A stretch of 64,000 nt of DNA from Bacteroidota bacterium (GTDB lineage Bacteria; Bacteroidota; Bacteroidia; Bacteroidales; FEN-979), in the NCBI GenBank assembly GCA_026391805.1, contig JAPLDJ010000012.1, forward strand, positions 73,268 to 137,267, in the 5' to 3' direction. The notes beneath the pieces were generated by a model. That model had not been told where the DNA came from. It did not search any database and saw only the letters and a program-made list of their open reading frames with translations. Of this stretch, positions 34,669 through 43,547 are shown one piece after another (the first letter of the stretch is position 1; each line of letters starts with the position of its first letter). A program made the position numbers and the translations under genes.

Positions 34669-36324
34669 CTAATTCCCCATCAGCTCTTTCGCCGTCTTCA
34701 ATGCAGCATCGGAGACCTTTTCATTGCTCAGCATTTTAGCAATTTCATGTACCCGTTCTTTCGGATTAAGCTTTTTCAGCAGTGTTCTTGCAGTCTTGTC
34801 ATCGCTGGTTTTGTATACCCAGTAATGCGATTGTCCTTTGCCGGCAATCTGCGGGAGGTGAGTGATGGCGATCACCTGCATGGTCTGACCCATTTTCTTC
34901 AGGATATCCCCTACTTTTCCGGCCACTTCACCGGATACGCCCATGTCGATTTCATCAAAAATGATCGTGGGCAGTAAATTCCTTTGAGATACAAGTGATT
35001 TTATGGTCAGCATAAGACGCGACAATTCACCGCCTGAAGCGATCTTTGCGATCTCGTTCAGTGCGATGCCTTTGTTGGCGCTGAAAAGGAACCTTACCGC
35101 ATCGGTTCCATCAGCCGTAAGTTCATCCCTGCGTTTCAGTTCGATAGAGATACGGGCATCCGGCATCCCAAGCAGAACAAGGGTTTGCCGGATTTTCTCC
35201 TCAAGATCGCCGGTCACGTTGTGCCGGTTTGCGGAAAGTTCTTCTGCCTGATTCTCCAGTTTTTCTTTGAGAAGGTCGATCTCTTTTTTCAACAGCCCGA
35301 TCCGCTCTTCGAGCGATGTCACATCCTTCAGTTTATCTTCAACTTCGCGCTGGATCTTTTGCAAACCGGCGATATCAGGCACGTTGTGCTTTTTCTCCAG
35401 GTGATAGATCAGGTCGAGCCGGGCGGTGAGTGCTGCGATCTCGGCCGGATCAAATTCGACAGCCTGTCCGATCTTTTCCATCTCGCCGGCGATGTCACGG
35501 AGATCAATGTTATTGCTCCTGAGCCGTTCGCTGATCTCGTTCAGTGAAGGATGAAACCGGGAAAGATTTCCCGTAGTGCCGGCGATCTCCGATATCCGGG
35601 CAAGGACGTTCTGTTCACCTTCCGAAAGAACCTCAAGCGCATGAAATATAGCGTTCTTGATCTCACTGGCATGCGCAAGCAATTCGAGCCGCTGTTCGGT
35701 TTGCTCCTGTTCACCATCTTGCAATCTGGCAGTTTCAAATTCTTCGAAGAGAAACTGGTAGTAATCCCTGTCGCTCCGGGCGCGGGTTTCCTGCCGTACA
35801 AGCTGATCAAGTTCACGGTTAAGCTGTGTATACAGCGCAAACTCTTCGCGGTAGCCCGGAATGATTTTGTTGTTTTCAGAATAGTTGTCAAGGACGGCCA
35901 GCTGGAAGTCTGCATCGTTAAGGGTAATGATGGAGAACTGTGAATGGACATTTACAAGCCGGTCGCCCAGTTCTTTCATCAGCGTAAGGTTGACCGGGGT
36001 ATCATTGATAAAGGCACGTGATTTCCCGTTCTGAAGGATCTCACGGCGAAGAATTGCAGTTTCATCATAATCCAGTTCATGACCGGAAAAGAAATCTTCA
36101 AGCCGGTATCCTTTGATCCGGAAGGCACCTTCCACAATGCACTTCCGCGATTTATCGAGCAGCACCGAGGCATCGCCGCGGTTGCCGAGGATCAGCGACA
36201 GGGCGCCCAGCAGGATTGATTTACCCGCCCCGGTTTCCCCGGTAATGATCGAAAAACCTGCTGAAAGCTCCATTTCCAGCCGATCGATCAGTGCATAATT
36301 TTCGATTGCTAGTCGGACAAGCAT
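34669..36324 (-). CDS. recN: DNA repair protein RecN
   Basis: This 551-residue SMC-like ATPase has Walker A GETGAGKSI (about residues 29-37), a long central coiled coil (~160-370, e.g. KDVTSLEERIGLLKKEIDLLKEK), the signature ASGGELSRLMLTIKS, Walker B IIFDEIDMGVSG and ITHLPQIA. It acts in double-strand break repair. It sits downstream of the DUF4835 gene in the standard Bacteroidota order. Confidence 0.95.
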   Translation of the reverse strand: MLVRLAIENYALIDRLEMELSAGFSIITGETGAGKSILLGALSLILGNRGDASVLLDKSRKCIVEGAFRIKGYRLEDFFSGHELDYDETAILRREILQNGKSRAFINDTPVNLTLMKELGDRLVNVHSQFSIITLNDADFQLAVLDNYSENNKIIPGYREEFALYTQLNRELDQLVRQETRARSDRDYYQFLFEEFETARLQDGEQEQTEQRLELLAHASEIKNAIFHALEVLSEGEQNVLARISEIAGTTGNLSRFHPSLNEISERLRSNNIDLRDIAGEMEKIGQAVEFDPAEIAALTARLDLIYHLEKKHNVPDIAGLQKIQREVEDKLKDVTSLEERIGLLKKEIDLLKEKLENQAEELSANRHNVTGDLEEKIRQTLVLLGMPDARISIELKRRDELTADGTDAVRFLFSANKGIALNEIAKIASGGELSRLMLTIKSLVSQRNLLPTIIFDEIDMGVSGEVAGKVGDILKKMGQTMQVIAITHLPQIAGKGQSHYWVYKTSDDKTARTLLKKLNPKERVHEIAKMLSNEKVSDAALKTAKELMGN

Positions 36325-36370
36325 AGATTTCCCTGTAACAGGTGACAGCTACAAAAATAAGATAAAAGGA

Positions 36371-37276
36371 TCATTTTCCCGACAAAATCGTCTGGTACTT
36401 GGATCCGTTGGCAGGATCAATTTCTTTCAGGATGTTAACCACAGAAGTCTTTTCCAATGGCGGGACCCGCTGATCGGAATAGATGTTGACAAATTCATCC
36501 CGCTTGGCATCAATGATCAGCTGAAGTCCGAAGTTATTGGGCTTTTTGTCGAAAAGCGTCTTGAGATAATCGATGCTTTCCGTGACTGCAGCCCGGCCCT
36601 GGTCTACTTTTTCGTACATCTGGTCGAGACCCAGGCGGTGGAATTTGTAATTGAAGTCACGCAATTCACTGGTGGAAGGATTCAGGAAATTTTCCACCAG
36701 CCAGTACTTATTCTTCTGGCTTTCATAGCCTTTCCATCCCGGTTCCTGTGCATTCTGTGCAGCATTCACGATAGCCTGGGCCTTTTCAAGGAAAGGTGTT
36801 CCGCCGTACGGCGAAAAGGAATCGAAATATAAGCCCAGGAAAACATAAGCATAATAGGCCAGTGTTGAAGTAAGGTTATCAGCGTAGGTACCTTCGGAAT
36901 AATTGAGCGGCTGAAATTCAACGTAACGGACCTGGAAATCTTTTTCAACCCAGTTCAGCATGGTTGTGTTGTAGGCTGAATTATAGACGGGTCTCCGGAG
37001 AACAATGTTCAGCGATCCTTTAAAATCATCAGTTCCCAAACGCTCGCTAATGGTATATAAAATGGTGCATTCAATCCGTTCTTCTGTCCTGAAGTTGAAG
37101 TTGGACCATTTACGGTTATTCATGAACTCATACATGGCGGTCTGCATGGATTCATATACCCGTTTGTCTGTTCCCGACACCTGCTGAGAGGTAACGGATA
37201 TCTGGCAATCGAGCTCCTGGCTGAAAACCCGGGTTGACAGTAAGAGAATAGTCAGCAGGATAAGGATCTTCTTCAT
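36371..37276 (-). CDS. DUF4835 family secreted protein
   Basis: The 301-residue protein has a signal peptide (MKKILILLTILLLSTRVFSQ) and the DUF4835 (PorT-neighbour type) layout: beta-strand region NFRTEERIECTILYTISER, then FQVRYVEFQPLNYSEGTYADNL, SFSPYGGTPFLEKAQAIVN and a C-terminal helical region. It is conserved in Bacteroidota between coaBC and recN; its function is unknown and probably concerns the cell envelope. The ATG at 37276 is chosen because it begins the signal peptide. It starts 4 bp after coaBC. Confidence 0.9.
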   Translation of the reverse strand: MKKILILLTILLLSTRVFSQELDCQISVTSQQVSGTDKRVYESMQTAMYEFMNNRKWSNFNFRTEERIECTILYTISERLGTDDFKGSLNIVLRRPVYNSAYNTTMLNWVEKDFQVRYVEFQPLNYSEGTYADNLTSTLAYYAYVFLGLYFDSFSPYGGTPFLEKAQAIVNAAQNAQEPGWKGYESQKNKYWLVENFLNPSTSELRDFNYKFHRLGLDQMYEKVDQGRAAVTESIDYLKTLFDKKPNNFGLQLIIDAKRDEFVNIYSDQRVPPLEKTSVVNILKEIDPANGSKYQTILSGK

Positions 37277-37280
37277 GGTG

Positions 37281-38510
37281 TCATGATTTTTTTGACCGCA
37301 CGGCCTTCCGGCCATCCAGCAGATTTTTAACGGTATCAAGGATATCCCCTGCCACTTCCCGTTTATCTTTCAGTTCTCCGGCATGAAGAATCCCTGACCG
37401 GCCGATGATTGTAATTTTATTGGTTGTGACGTCAAATCCTGCCCCTTTATCATCCAGTGAGTTCAGAACAATGAGATCAAGGTTCTTGTTTTTCAGTTTT
37501 GCAGTTGCATTTACGATCCCGTTGCCGGATTCAAGTGCGAATCCTACCACCACCTGGTCTTTCTTCTTCAGTTTCCCTAATTCTTCCAGGATATCGGTGG
37601 TCTTTACAAGGTTCAGTGTCAGTTTCGGGGTTCCTTTTTTGATCTTTCCTGTCGATACTTGCTCGGGGGTATAATCTGCAACAGCAGCAGCCATGATAAC
37701 AATATCGGCCGAGGAGAAACTGGTCCGGCAGGCCTTGTACATCTCGGCGGCTGATTCGACATAAAGTTTTTTTATGGAAGAATTCTCTGACCTGATATGA
37801 CCCGGCCCGCAGATCAGTGTCACTTTCGCGCCACGGCGGGAGGCTTCTTCGGCAATGGAAATGCCCATCAGGCCGGAAGACCTGTTGCCGATGTACCTGA
37901 CTGGGTCGATGGCTTCCCGGGTGGGGCCGGCAGTTACAAGGATTTTATTTCCGGAAAATTGAAGCTTGTGGTCAAAAAAAAACCGGATATGATCCATGAT
38001 GTTTTCGGGTTCTTCCATTCTGCCCGGACCCGACAGTCCGCTGGCAAGTTCGCCGACCTGGGGTTCAATGATGGTGTTCCCGTATGAACGAAGGACCTGG
38101 ATGTTCTTTTGGGTCGATGGATGGTTGTACATGTCGAGATCCATGGCCGGGGCTATGAAAACCGGGCATTTGGCTGAAAGGTAGGCCGTCACCAGGAAAT
38201 TATCGGCAATTCCGTTGGCCATTTTCCCAAGGGTGTTTGCCGTAACCGGTGCAAACAGCATCAGGTCAGCCCAGGAACCAAGTTCAACATGATTGTTCCA
38301 TTCGCCGGTTGTCTCCTTAAAGGGATCGACGATCACCGTTGCGCGGGAAAGTGTGGAAAGTGTAAGCGGAGTAACAAAGGCTGTCGCGGCTGGCGTCATG
38401 ATCACCCTGACCTGGGCCTCCTCTTTTACCAGAATGCGGACCAGAAACGGAATTTTATAGGCAGCAATGCTCCCGGTGACACCGATGACGATCTTTTTGC
38501 CTTTGAGCAT
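37281..38510 (-). CDS. coaBC: Bifunctional phosphopantothenoylcysteine decarboxylase / phosphopantothenate-cysteine ligase
   Basis: The 409-residue protein has CoaC (1-185: GKKIVIGVTGSIAAYKIPF flavodoxin-like start, FAPVTANTLGKMANGIADN substrate loop) and CoaB (~190-409: ILVTAGPTREAIDPVRYIGN, and VVGFALESGNG). CoaB joins cysteine to 4'-phosphopantothenate and CoaC decarboxylates the product with FMN, two steps of CoA synthesis. The CoaC motif reads PAMDLDMY where E. coli has PAMN, a form I believe is common in Bacteroidota. It lies between rpoZ and the DUF4835 gene. Confidence 0.94.
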   Translation of the reverse strand: MLKGKKIVIGVTGSIAAYKIPFLVRILVKEEAQVRVIMTPAATAFVTPLTLSTLSRATVIVDPFKETTGEWNNHVELGSWADLMLFAPVTANTLGKMANGIADNFLVTAYLSAKCPVFIAPAMDLDMYNHPSTQKNIQVLRSYGNTIIEPQVGELASGLSGPGRMEEPENIMDHIRFFFDHKLQFSGNKILVTAGPTREAIDPVRYIGNRSSGLMGISIAEEASRRGAKVTLICGPGHIRSENSSIKKLYVESAAEMYKACRTSFSSADIVIMAAAVADYTPEQVSTGKIKKGTPKLTLNLVKTTDILEELGKLKKKDQVVVGFALESGNGIVNATAKLKNKNLDLIVLNSLDDKGAGFDVTTNKITIIGRSGILHAGELKDKREVAGDILDTVKNLLDGRKAVRSKKS

Positions 38511-38523
38511 TTATGGATGGGAA

Positions 38524-38859
38524 TTAGAAGTCGTCCTGGTTTTCCTTGTGCGGATTCCTGAAATACACTTCTTCGTTCAGGTATTCGTGAATCGCGATCA
38601 GGGTAGGTTTTGGAAGATGTTCGTAGTATTTGGCAATTTCAATCTGTTCCCTGTTTTCAAAAATTTCTTCCAGGTTATCCGTAGTGGAAGTAAATTCAGA
38701 TATTTTCTGTTTCAGCTCTTCCTTCATTTCGAGCGAGATCTGGTTTGCACGCTTCGACAGAATGGCAACGGATTCGTAAACGTTGTTCGTTCCCATCGTA
38801 AAATCTTCAATGTTCCTTGTTACAGCAAGGGAGTCTGTTTTGACTTTTTTATAATCCAT
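38524..38859 (-). CDS. rpoZ: RNA polymerase omega subunit, Bacteroidota type
   Basis: The 111-residue protein starts MDYKKVKTDSLAVTRNIEDF, and its core NVYESVAILSKRANQISLEMKEELKQKI is the omega fold (YExVxIxxxRAxQI). It binds and stabilises the RNA polymerase beta' subunit. A longer frame upstream overlaps bamD and is not used; the ATG at 38859 gives a 7-bp gap after bamD. Position between bamD and coaBC matches other Bacteroidota. Confidence 0.9.
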   Translation of the reverse strand: MDYKKVKTDSLAVTRNIEDFTMGTNNVYESVAILSKRANQISLEMKEELKQKISEFTSTTDNLEEIFENREQIEIAKYYEHLPKPTLIAIHEYLNEEVYFRNPHKENQDDF

Positions 38860-38866
38860 CGTAAAA

Positions 38867-39700
38867 TTATTGGTTTGTTTTCTGTTTTTTCTTTCCGCCT
38901 TTTTGTCCCAGTGAATCAAATTCTTTCTGGGCCTTGGCCCTGTAATACCTTGCCTCGGCAGTGAATGTGCTCGAAGGGTACAGGGTTACAAAATCATTGT
39001 ATGCCGTGAATGATTTCAGCAACCGTTCTTTCTTTTTCGACTCGATGCTTTGTACGGCATATTTGTAATTGGATTTGTAGATGAGGAAAAGGATCTCTTC
39101 CTTTCTCTGCGTATCCGGAAAATCCTTCAGGATATTGTTGAAACAGGTAATGGCTGCGGGATAATCCTCCATCCTGAAATAGAGCATGGCAATCTGATAA
39201 TCTTTTGTTTCAAGTTTCTCCCTCATCTTATCGATGAGTTCATTGCATTCGGGTAGCCTCTTGCTATCAGGATATGCGTTAATGAAGCCCTGCAGTTCTT
39301 TGATCGCATCACGTGTAGAGGTCTGGTCAAGGCTGTACTCCGGCGAAAGCAGCGTGTTGCAATAGGCGCTCATGTATGTGCACTCTTCTGCTTCGCGGCT
39401 GTTTGGAAAATTGGAGCTGAACCGTTTGAAATAGTAGGCGGCCATCGTCCAGTCCTTGGAGTAGAAATAGCAATATGCCTGGTTATAGTAAATCTTCTGG
39501 GCCTTGTCGGTCGCACGTATCGTCCCCATCAGCTGGTCATACAGCTGAAGCGCACGCGAATAATCCTTCTCATCGTACAGCTTCATCGCCATTGCATACT
39601 TTTTCTCGGAGTCGTCGCTTTTCAGAACCTTCTGAAATTTGCAGGAAGTAGCCAGAAAAACCAGTATTGACAAGCAAATGAAGAGAATCCTGTAGTTCAT
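38867..39700 (-). CDS. bamD: Outer membrane assembly lipoprotein BamD
   Basis: The 277-residue lipoprotein has a signal MNYRILFICLSILVFLATSC (lipid Cys at 20) and five TPR-like repeats (KLYDEKDYSRALQLYDQLMG, YYFKRFSSNFPNSREAEECTY, and others), as in BamD/YfiO. It acts with BamA in inserting beta-barrel proteins. The C-terminus is Lys/Gln-rich. It begins the bamD-rpoZ-coaBC-DUF4835-recN-fabI series. The -7 element lies only 5 bp before the ATG, so the mRNA may be leaderless. Confidence 0.93.
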   Translation of the reverse strand: MNYRILFICLSILVFLATSCKFQKVLKSDDSEKKYAMAMKLYDEKDYSRALQLYDQLMGTIRATDKAQKIYYNQAYCYFYSKDWTMAAYYFKRFSSNFPNSREAEECTYMSAYCNTLLSPEYSLDQTSTRDAIKELQGFINAYPDSKRLPECNELIDKMREKLETKDYQIAMLYFRMEDYPAAITCFNNILKDFPDTQRKEEILFLIYKSNYKYAVQSIESKKKERLLKSFTAYNDFVTLYPSSTFTAEARYYRAKAQKEFDSLGQKGGKKKQKTNQ

Positions 39701-39704
39701 GGTG

Positions 39705-39712
39705 CAAAATTA
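39705..39712 (-). promoter_or_regulatory. -7 element of the bamD operon, next to the start codon
   Basis: Minus-strand TAATTTTG (39712-39705) matches TAnnTTTG. The bamD ATG begins at 39700, within or at the expected transcription start. Confidence 0.55.
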
Positions 39713-40041
39713 CAATTTTTCCGGGAATAACAACAAATTATTTCCCCGCAGCAGATGTCTTAAATGGCTCAGGATGTTGATCAAAATCCTGCGGCCGGTA
39801 ATCTGGTTTTAACGAAAAAAATTGAATGTTAGTATAAATAAGGTTGCACTGTCTTTGCTCGTAACGTGTATTGTGTGACGCGTTACGGATGATGGATGAT
39901 GCTTTACGAACACAGTCTCCCCTTGATTTCCCTGAAATAATATTGTACTTTTATTCCTTAAAAAGAATATCGTCCTTAAACGTCCTTGATTTTGACATCG
40001 ACATCCAGATTTAATACTGAATCATTTTAACAAAGAAAAAC
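39713..40041. other. Intergenic region with several dyads between bamD and a lipoprotein gene
   Basis: I see no gene. CAGGAT (39770-39775) and ATCCTG (39786-39791) enclose TTGATCAA, so 39770-39791 is nearly a full palindrome with one mismatched pair. CGTAACG (39860-39866) and CGTTACG (39881-39887) form a 7-bp inverted repeat with a 14-nt spacer. These may be operators for one or both divergent genes. No exact TAnnTTTG element was found for the plus-strand gene. Confidence 0.4.
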
Positions 40042-40743
40042 ATGAAAAAACTTACATTTTTGCTTCTCCTCTGTCTTGTTCTGCTTTTTGCAGGATGCAG
40101 TAAAAAAAGTTCTTCCGACGACACAACCAGCGGTTCGAATTGTACCTGGACTACAGTGTTCTCCGATGATTTTAACAGGATCAACGGTCCTATCGGGAAT
40201 AATTACCAGGACACTATTCTTTCCGTTTATGGCCAAAGCGGAAGTGGTTTTGCTGACATCTTCAATAACAGCCTCCGGGTCTCTACCAATCAATGCTATT
40301 GGGCTATCTGGTATTTGACCAATGTTGATGGAAGCAAAATCCGTTCAACCATCAAATGTACTGTACCATCCGCACCGGGTCCCTACAATTTCGGCTTGGG
40401 CGGAAGAATGACATCTCCCGGACAGATGAGCCAGACCGGGTATTTCGGTGGTATTAACGCTGACACCCTTCAGATTTTCAGGATCAATGGAACGTCCTCT
40501 CAGAGATTCGCCGCGCATTATTATAAAATACAATCCGGACATACCTATAAATTATCCCTTGTAATTGATGAAGCCAGTATTATTGCGACAGTTATCGACC
40601 TGAATACGGATGAAACCGCCAGCATTACAGCTACTGACACCGGGTCCAATGTACCCGGAAAAATTTTCTCCATCAATGGCAATACTTTCGGAGGCCAGGC
40701 AGATCTGTTGTTTGATGACTTCCTGATTGAACGGTGCCAGTAA
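40042..40743 (+). CDS. Secreted lipoprotein with predicted concanavalin-like fold
   Basis: The 233-residue lipoprotein has a signal MKKLTFLLLLCLVLLFAGC (lipid Cys at 19) and a Ser-rich linker. The start of the mature domain, TVFSDDFNRINGPIGNNYQD, resembles the first strand of LamG/concanavalin-type beta-sandwiches (DDFNRxxGxxGNxW), and the end LLFDDFLIERC is their usual last strand. It may bind carbohydrate or another polymer on the cell surface; no catalytic residues are identified. The fold call is by resemblance only. Confidence 0.75.
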   Translation: MKKLTFLLLLCLVLLFAGCSKKSSSDDTTSGSNCTWTTVFSDDFNRINGPIGNNYQDTILSVYGQSGSGFADIFNNSLRVSTNQCYWAIWYLTNVDGSKIRSTIKCTVPSAPGPYNFGLGGRMTSPGQMSQTGYFGGINADTLQIFRINGTSSQRFAAHYYKIQSGHTYKLSLVIDEASIIATVIDLNTDETASITATDTGSNVPGKIFSINGNTFGGQADLLFDDFLIERCQ

Positions 40744-40898
40744 CCCGATGGGCGACAGGTGATGGGTAACGATCGTTATGTAATCCGGCAAACGCGTCAC
40801 AAGCAACGTGTTTCAAAAACTTTTTTTTAATCCTTCTGAAAATGCTATTTTTGCCGGCTGGTGCTATGAACTTTCGTTAAACTCAAAATCAGATTTAC

Positions 40899-42152
40899 GT
40901 GGATATTTTTGAAAAAATTATTGCAAACGCAGGGCCGCTCGGAAGATATGCAGACGCAGGCCATGGGTATTATTCTTTCCCGAAACTGGAAGGACAGATC
41001 TCAAACAGGATGATTTTCAGGGGAAAAGAATGCATTGTATGGAGCCTGAATAACTACCTTGGACTGGCCAATCACCCTGAAGTGAGGGAAGCTGATACAC
41101 GCGGCGCTGCCGACTGGGGAATGGGCTACCCGATGGGCGCCCGGATGATGTCGGGACAAACCGAATATCACCTCGAACTGGAGCGTCAGCTGGCGGAATT
41201 TGAAGGAAAAGAGGCCGCTTACCTGCTCAATTACGGTTACATGGGAATGGTCTCTATCATCGACTCGCTGCTCGACCGCCATGATGTGGTCGTGTATGAC
41301 TCGGAAGCACATGCATGCATCCTCGACGGGCTTCGCCTGCACATCGGAAAACGCTTTGTCTATCCTCACAATGACATGGAGAGCTTTGAAAAGCAGCTGG
41401 TAAGGGCAAAGAAACTGACGGATGAAACCGGCGGCGGGATCCTTGTCATCACCGAAGGGGTTTACGGGATGTCGGGTGACCTCGGCAACCTAAAGGATAT
41501 GCTTGCATTTAAAGAGAAATACAATTTCCGCCTCCTGATCGATGATGCGCACGGTTTTGGCACCATGGGCTCCCATGGAAAAGGAACCAGCGAACATCAG
41601 CAGGTGATGGAAAAGGTGGATGTTTATTTCGGGACCTTCGCCAAAGCCATGGCCGGGATCGGTGCATTTGTAGCCAGCGACAAGCCCATTATAAAATCAC
41701 TGGCCTATAAAATGCGGTCGCAGATCTATGCAAAATCTCTTCCCATGCCAATGGTGGTCGGCGCACTGAAACGGCTTGAACTGATCAAGACGAAGCCGGA
41801 ATTAAGGGAGAAGCTCTGGACGATCGTCAACGCCCTTCAGTCGGGACTGAAAGAAAACGGATTCAACATTGGAAATACGGCTTCGCCGGTAACACCGGTA
41901 TTTCTGAAAGGAAGCGTTGATGAAGCCACCCAGATGGTTTACGACCTCAGGCAGAACTACGGAGTGTTTTGCTCCATCGTGATCTACCCGGTCATTCCAA
42001 AGGGTTTACTCATGCTCCGTCTTATTCCTACAGCGGTTCATACACTTGAAGATGTTAATTACACAATCGATACCTTCAAAATCATCAAGCAAAAACTGGA
42101 TTCCGGTGTTTACTCTACTGGAAATATCCCGGATGTAGCAGAACAGTTCTGA
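40899..42152 (+). CDS. Alpha-oxoamine synthase family PLP enzyme (serine palmitoyltransferase-like)
   Basis: The 417-residue fold type I PLP enzyme shows SLNNYLGLANHPEV, GARMMSGQTEYHLELERQLAEF, the Asp-Ala-His cofactor motif LLIDDAHGFGTMG and Schiff-base Lys249 in GTFAKAMAGIGAF. Family enzymes condense an amino acid with an acyl-CoA and lose CO2 (serine palmitoyltransferase, KBL, AONS). In Bacteroidota such enzymes start sphingolipid or sulfonolipid synthesis; which substrate this one uses is not clear. The start is a GTG at 40899. It is followed after 13 bp by a membrane protein with an Arg-rich N-terminus, likely in the same operon. Confidence 0.85.
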   Translation: MDIFEKIIANAGPLGRYADAGHGYYSFPKLEGQISNRMIFRGKECIVWSLNNYLGLANHPEVREADTRGAADWGMGYPMGARMMSGQTEYHLELERQLAEFEGKEAAYLLNYGYMGMVSIIDSLLDRHDVVVYDSEAHACILDGLRLHIGKRFVYPHNDMESFEKQLVRAKKLTDETGGGILVITEGVYGMSGDLGNLKDMLAFKEKYNFRLLIDDAHGFGTMGSHGKGTSEHQQVMEKVDVYFGTFAKAMAGIGAFVASDKPIIKSLAYKMRSQIYAKSLPMPMVVGALKRLELIKTKPELREKLWTIVNALQSGLKENGFNIGNTASPVTPVFLKGSVDEATQMVYDLRQNYGVFCSIVIYPVIPKGLLMLRLIPTAVHTLEDVNYTIDTFKIIKQKLDSGVYSTGNIPDVAEQF

Positions 42153-42165
42153 CAACAGACACAAT

Positions 42166-43512
42166 ATGGGAAGAAAGCCCGGTTCGGGAAAAAGATCGAG
42201 CTCGTTTCTTTACAGGACCCGGCGTAAGATCCGCTACCTGCGCCACAGGGGCACACTTTTCCATACTGTTCCCCGGCAGGACCGGCAGAAGTGCAAACGG
42301 TCGTCGCGGCTTAAACGCATGCGGAGATGGCGCAGAAGGATGAGGCACATCTTTTTTAATTTCAGACCTTCAACCGTTAAAAGATACAACCGGATCCTGC
42401 AGGCCGAGATCCGGGCTTTACAGATCCGGTCGCTGAGCCGTCAGACATTGCCGGAAAGACTTGCAGAACCTGTTGCTCCTGTTTCACGACCGGTAAGAAA
42501 ATATTCTTTCAGTAGCAAGATTCACCGTTCTTTCAGAAAACTGCGATTCCTTTACCGGCAGACAAGGAAAAAAAGGCGGCTGAAAACCGTGCAGAAGAAA
42601 CCGCGGACTACTTACCGGAAACTCAGGTACCTATACACAACCGGGGAATTGTTCAGGGTCAATTTCCTCCCTTTTCTGAATGCCCTCTACCGGAACTTTT
42701 CTTTCCTCTGGAGTGCAAAGTATCTTAAGATCCTGATAAACTCCACGTTTACCTTTCTCCTTTCGTACCTTGTCGTTTTCTTCCTGAAAGAGCTGGCGAT
42801 CTCAGTTGCAGCGCATTCCATTCACGTCAAAACGGTGATGATGTATTATGATGTGGAATTCCTGATCCGGAGCCGCGACTGGACTGCCGATATGGTCCAG
42901 GTAATTTACAGCACCGGGCCTGTGATCACCGGTCTGATAGCGGTAATTTCACTTACCCTTTATGGACTGACCTTGCACGAAAGCTGGATGATACGGCTCT
43001 TTTTCCTTTGGACGTTCCTTCATGCGCTTTCACAGTCACTCGGAGATATGATCTTCGGAGTGATCCTTAACCAGGGCTTTGGATGGGTTCTTGCATACTC
43101 CTATTACACCGATACCGACAACCTGCTTTTCGTCTCAGGAATCTTACTAGGAATGATACTTGCCGGGATTTTCCTGACCCGGTTCCTGCTGTTGTCGGGA
43201 AACATCTATTTTAACTTCCTGGACAAAGAAAACCAGAGACCATTTTTTGCGTCACAGATATTCCTTCCATTCATCATCTCTTCGGTCGTCATTGTCATGA
43301 TGAAGGTGCCGATCAGGAATAACTTCGACTTCGTGGTGGAAAGCTCGATGCTGCTGCTCATCCTTCCGGGGATGATCCGCGCGCGTTATATGAATGATCT
43401 TTTCTTTGATGAGGAACCGAGAAAAATCCGGTTCAAATGGATCTGGATCCTGGCGTCAGTTGCAGCAATAATCCTGTTCAGGGTCTACTTTTTCGCGGGA
43501 ATCAGGATGTAA
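42166..43512 (+). CDS. Polytopic membrane protein with a highly basic N-terminal domain
   Basis: The 448-residue protein falls into two parts. Residues 1-160 contain about 54 Arg/Lys (a third of all residues) and very few acidic ones, with clusters such as RMRRWRRRMR and RQTRKKRRLK. Residues ~165-448 have about six hydrophobic segments (ILINSTFTFLLSYLVVFFL, VITGLIAVISLTLYGLTL, LLFVSGILLGMILAGIFL, IFLPFIISSVVIVMM, and others). I recognise no family. The basic domain should be cytoplasmic by the positive-inside rule and could bind nucleic acid, phospholipid headgroups or another anionic partner. Position after an alpha-oxoamine synthase suggests a lipid link (inference). Confidence 0.8.
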   Translation: MGRKPGSGKRSSSFLYRTRRKIRYLRHRGTLFHTVPRQDRQKCKRSSRLKRMRRWRRRMRHIFFNFRPSTVKRYNRILQAEIRALQIRSLSRQTLPERLAEPVAPVSRPVRKYSFSSKIHRSFRKLRFLYRQTRKKRRLKTVQKKPRTTYRKLRYLYTTGELFRVNFLPFLNALYRNFSFLWSAKYLKILINSTFTFLLSYLVVFFLKELAISVAAHSIHVKTVMMYYDVEFLIRSRDWTADMVQVIYSTGPVITGLIAVISLTLYGLTLHESWMIRLFFLWTFLHALSQSLGDMIFGVILNQGFGWVLAYSYYTDTDNLLFVSGILLGMILAGIFLTRFLLLSGNIYFNFLDKENQRPFFASQIFLPFIISSVVIVMMKVPIRNNFDFVVESSMLLLILPGMIRARYMNDLFFDEEPRKIRFKWIWILASVAAIILFRVYFFAGIRM

Positions 43513-43547
43513 TTTACGATTTACGATTTCAGACCTCTGGCCTCCGG

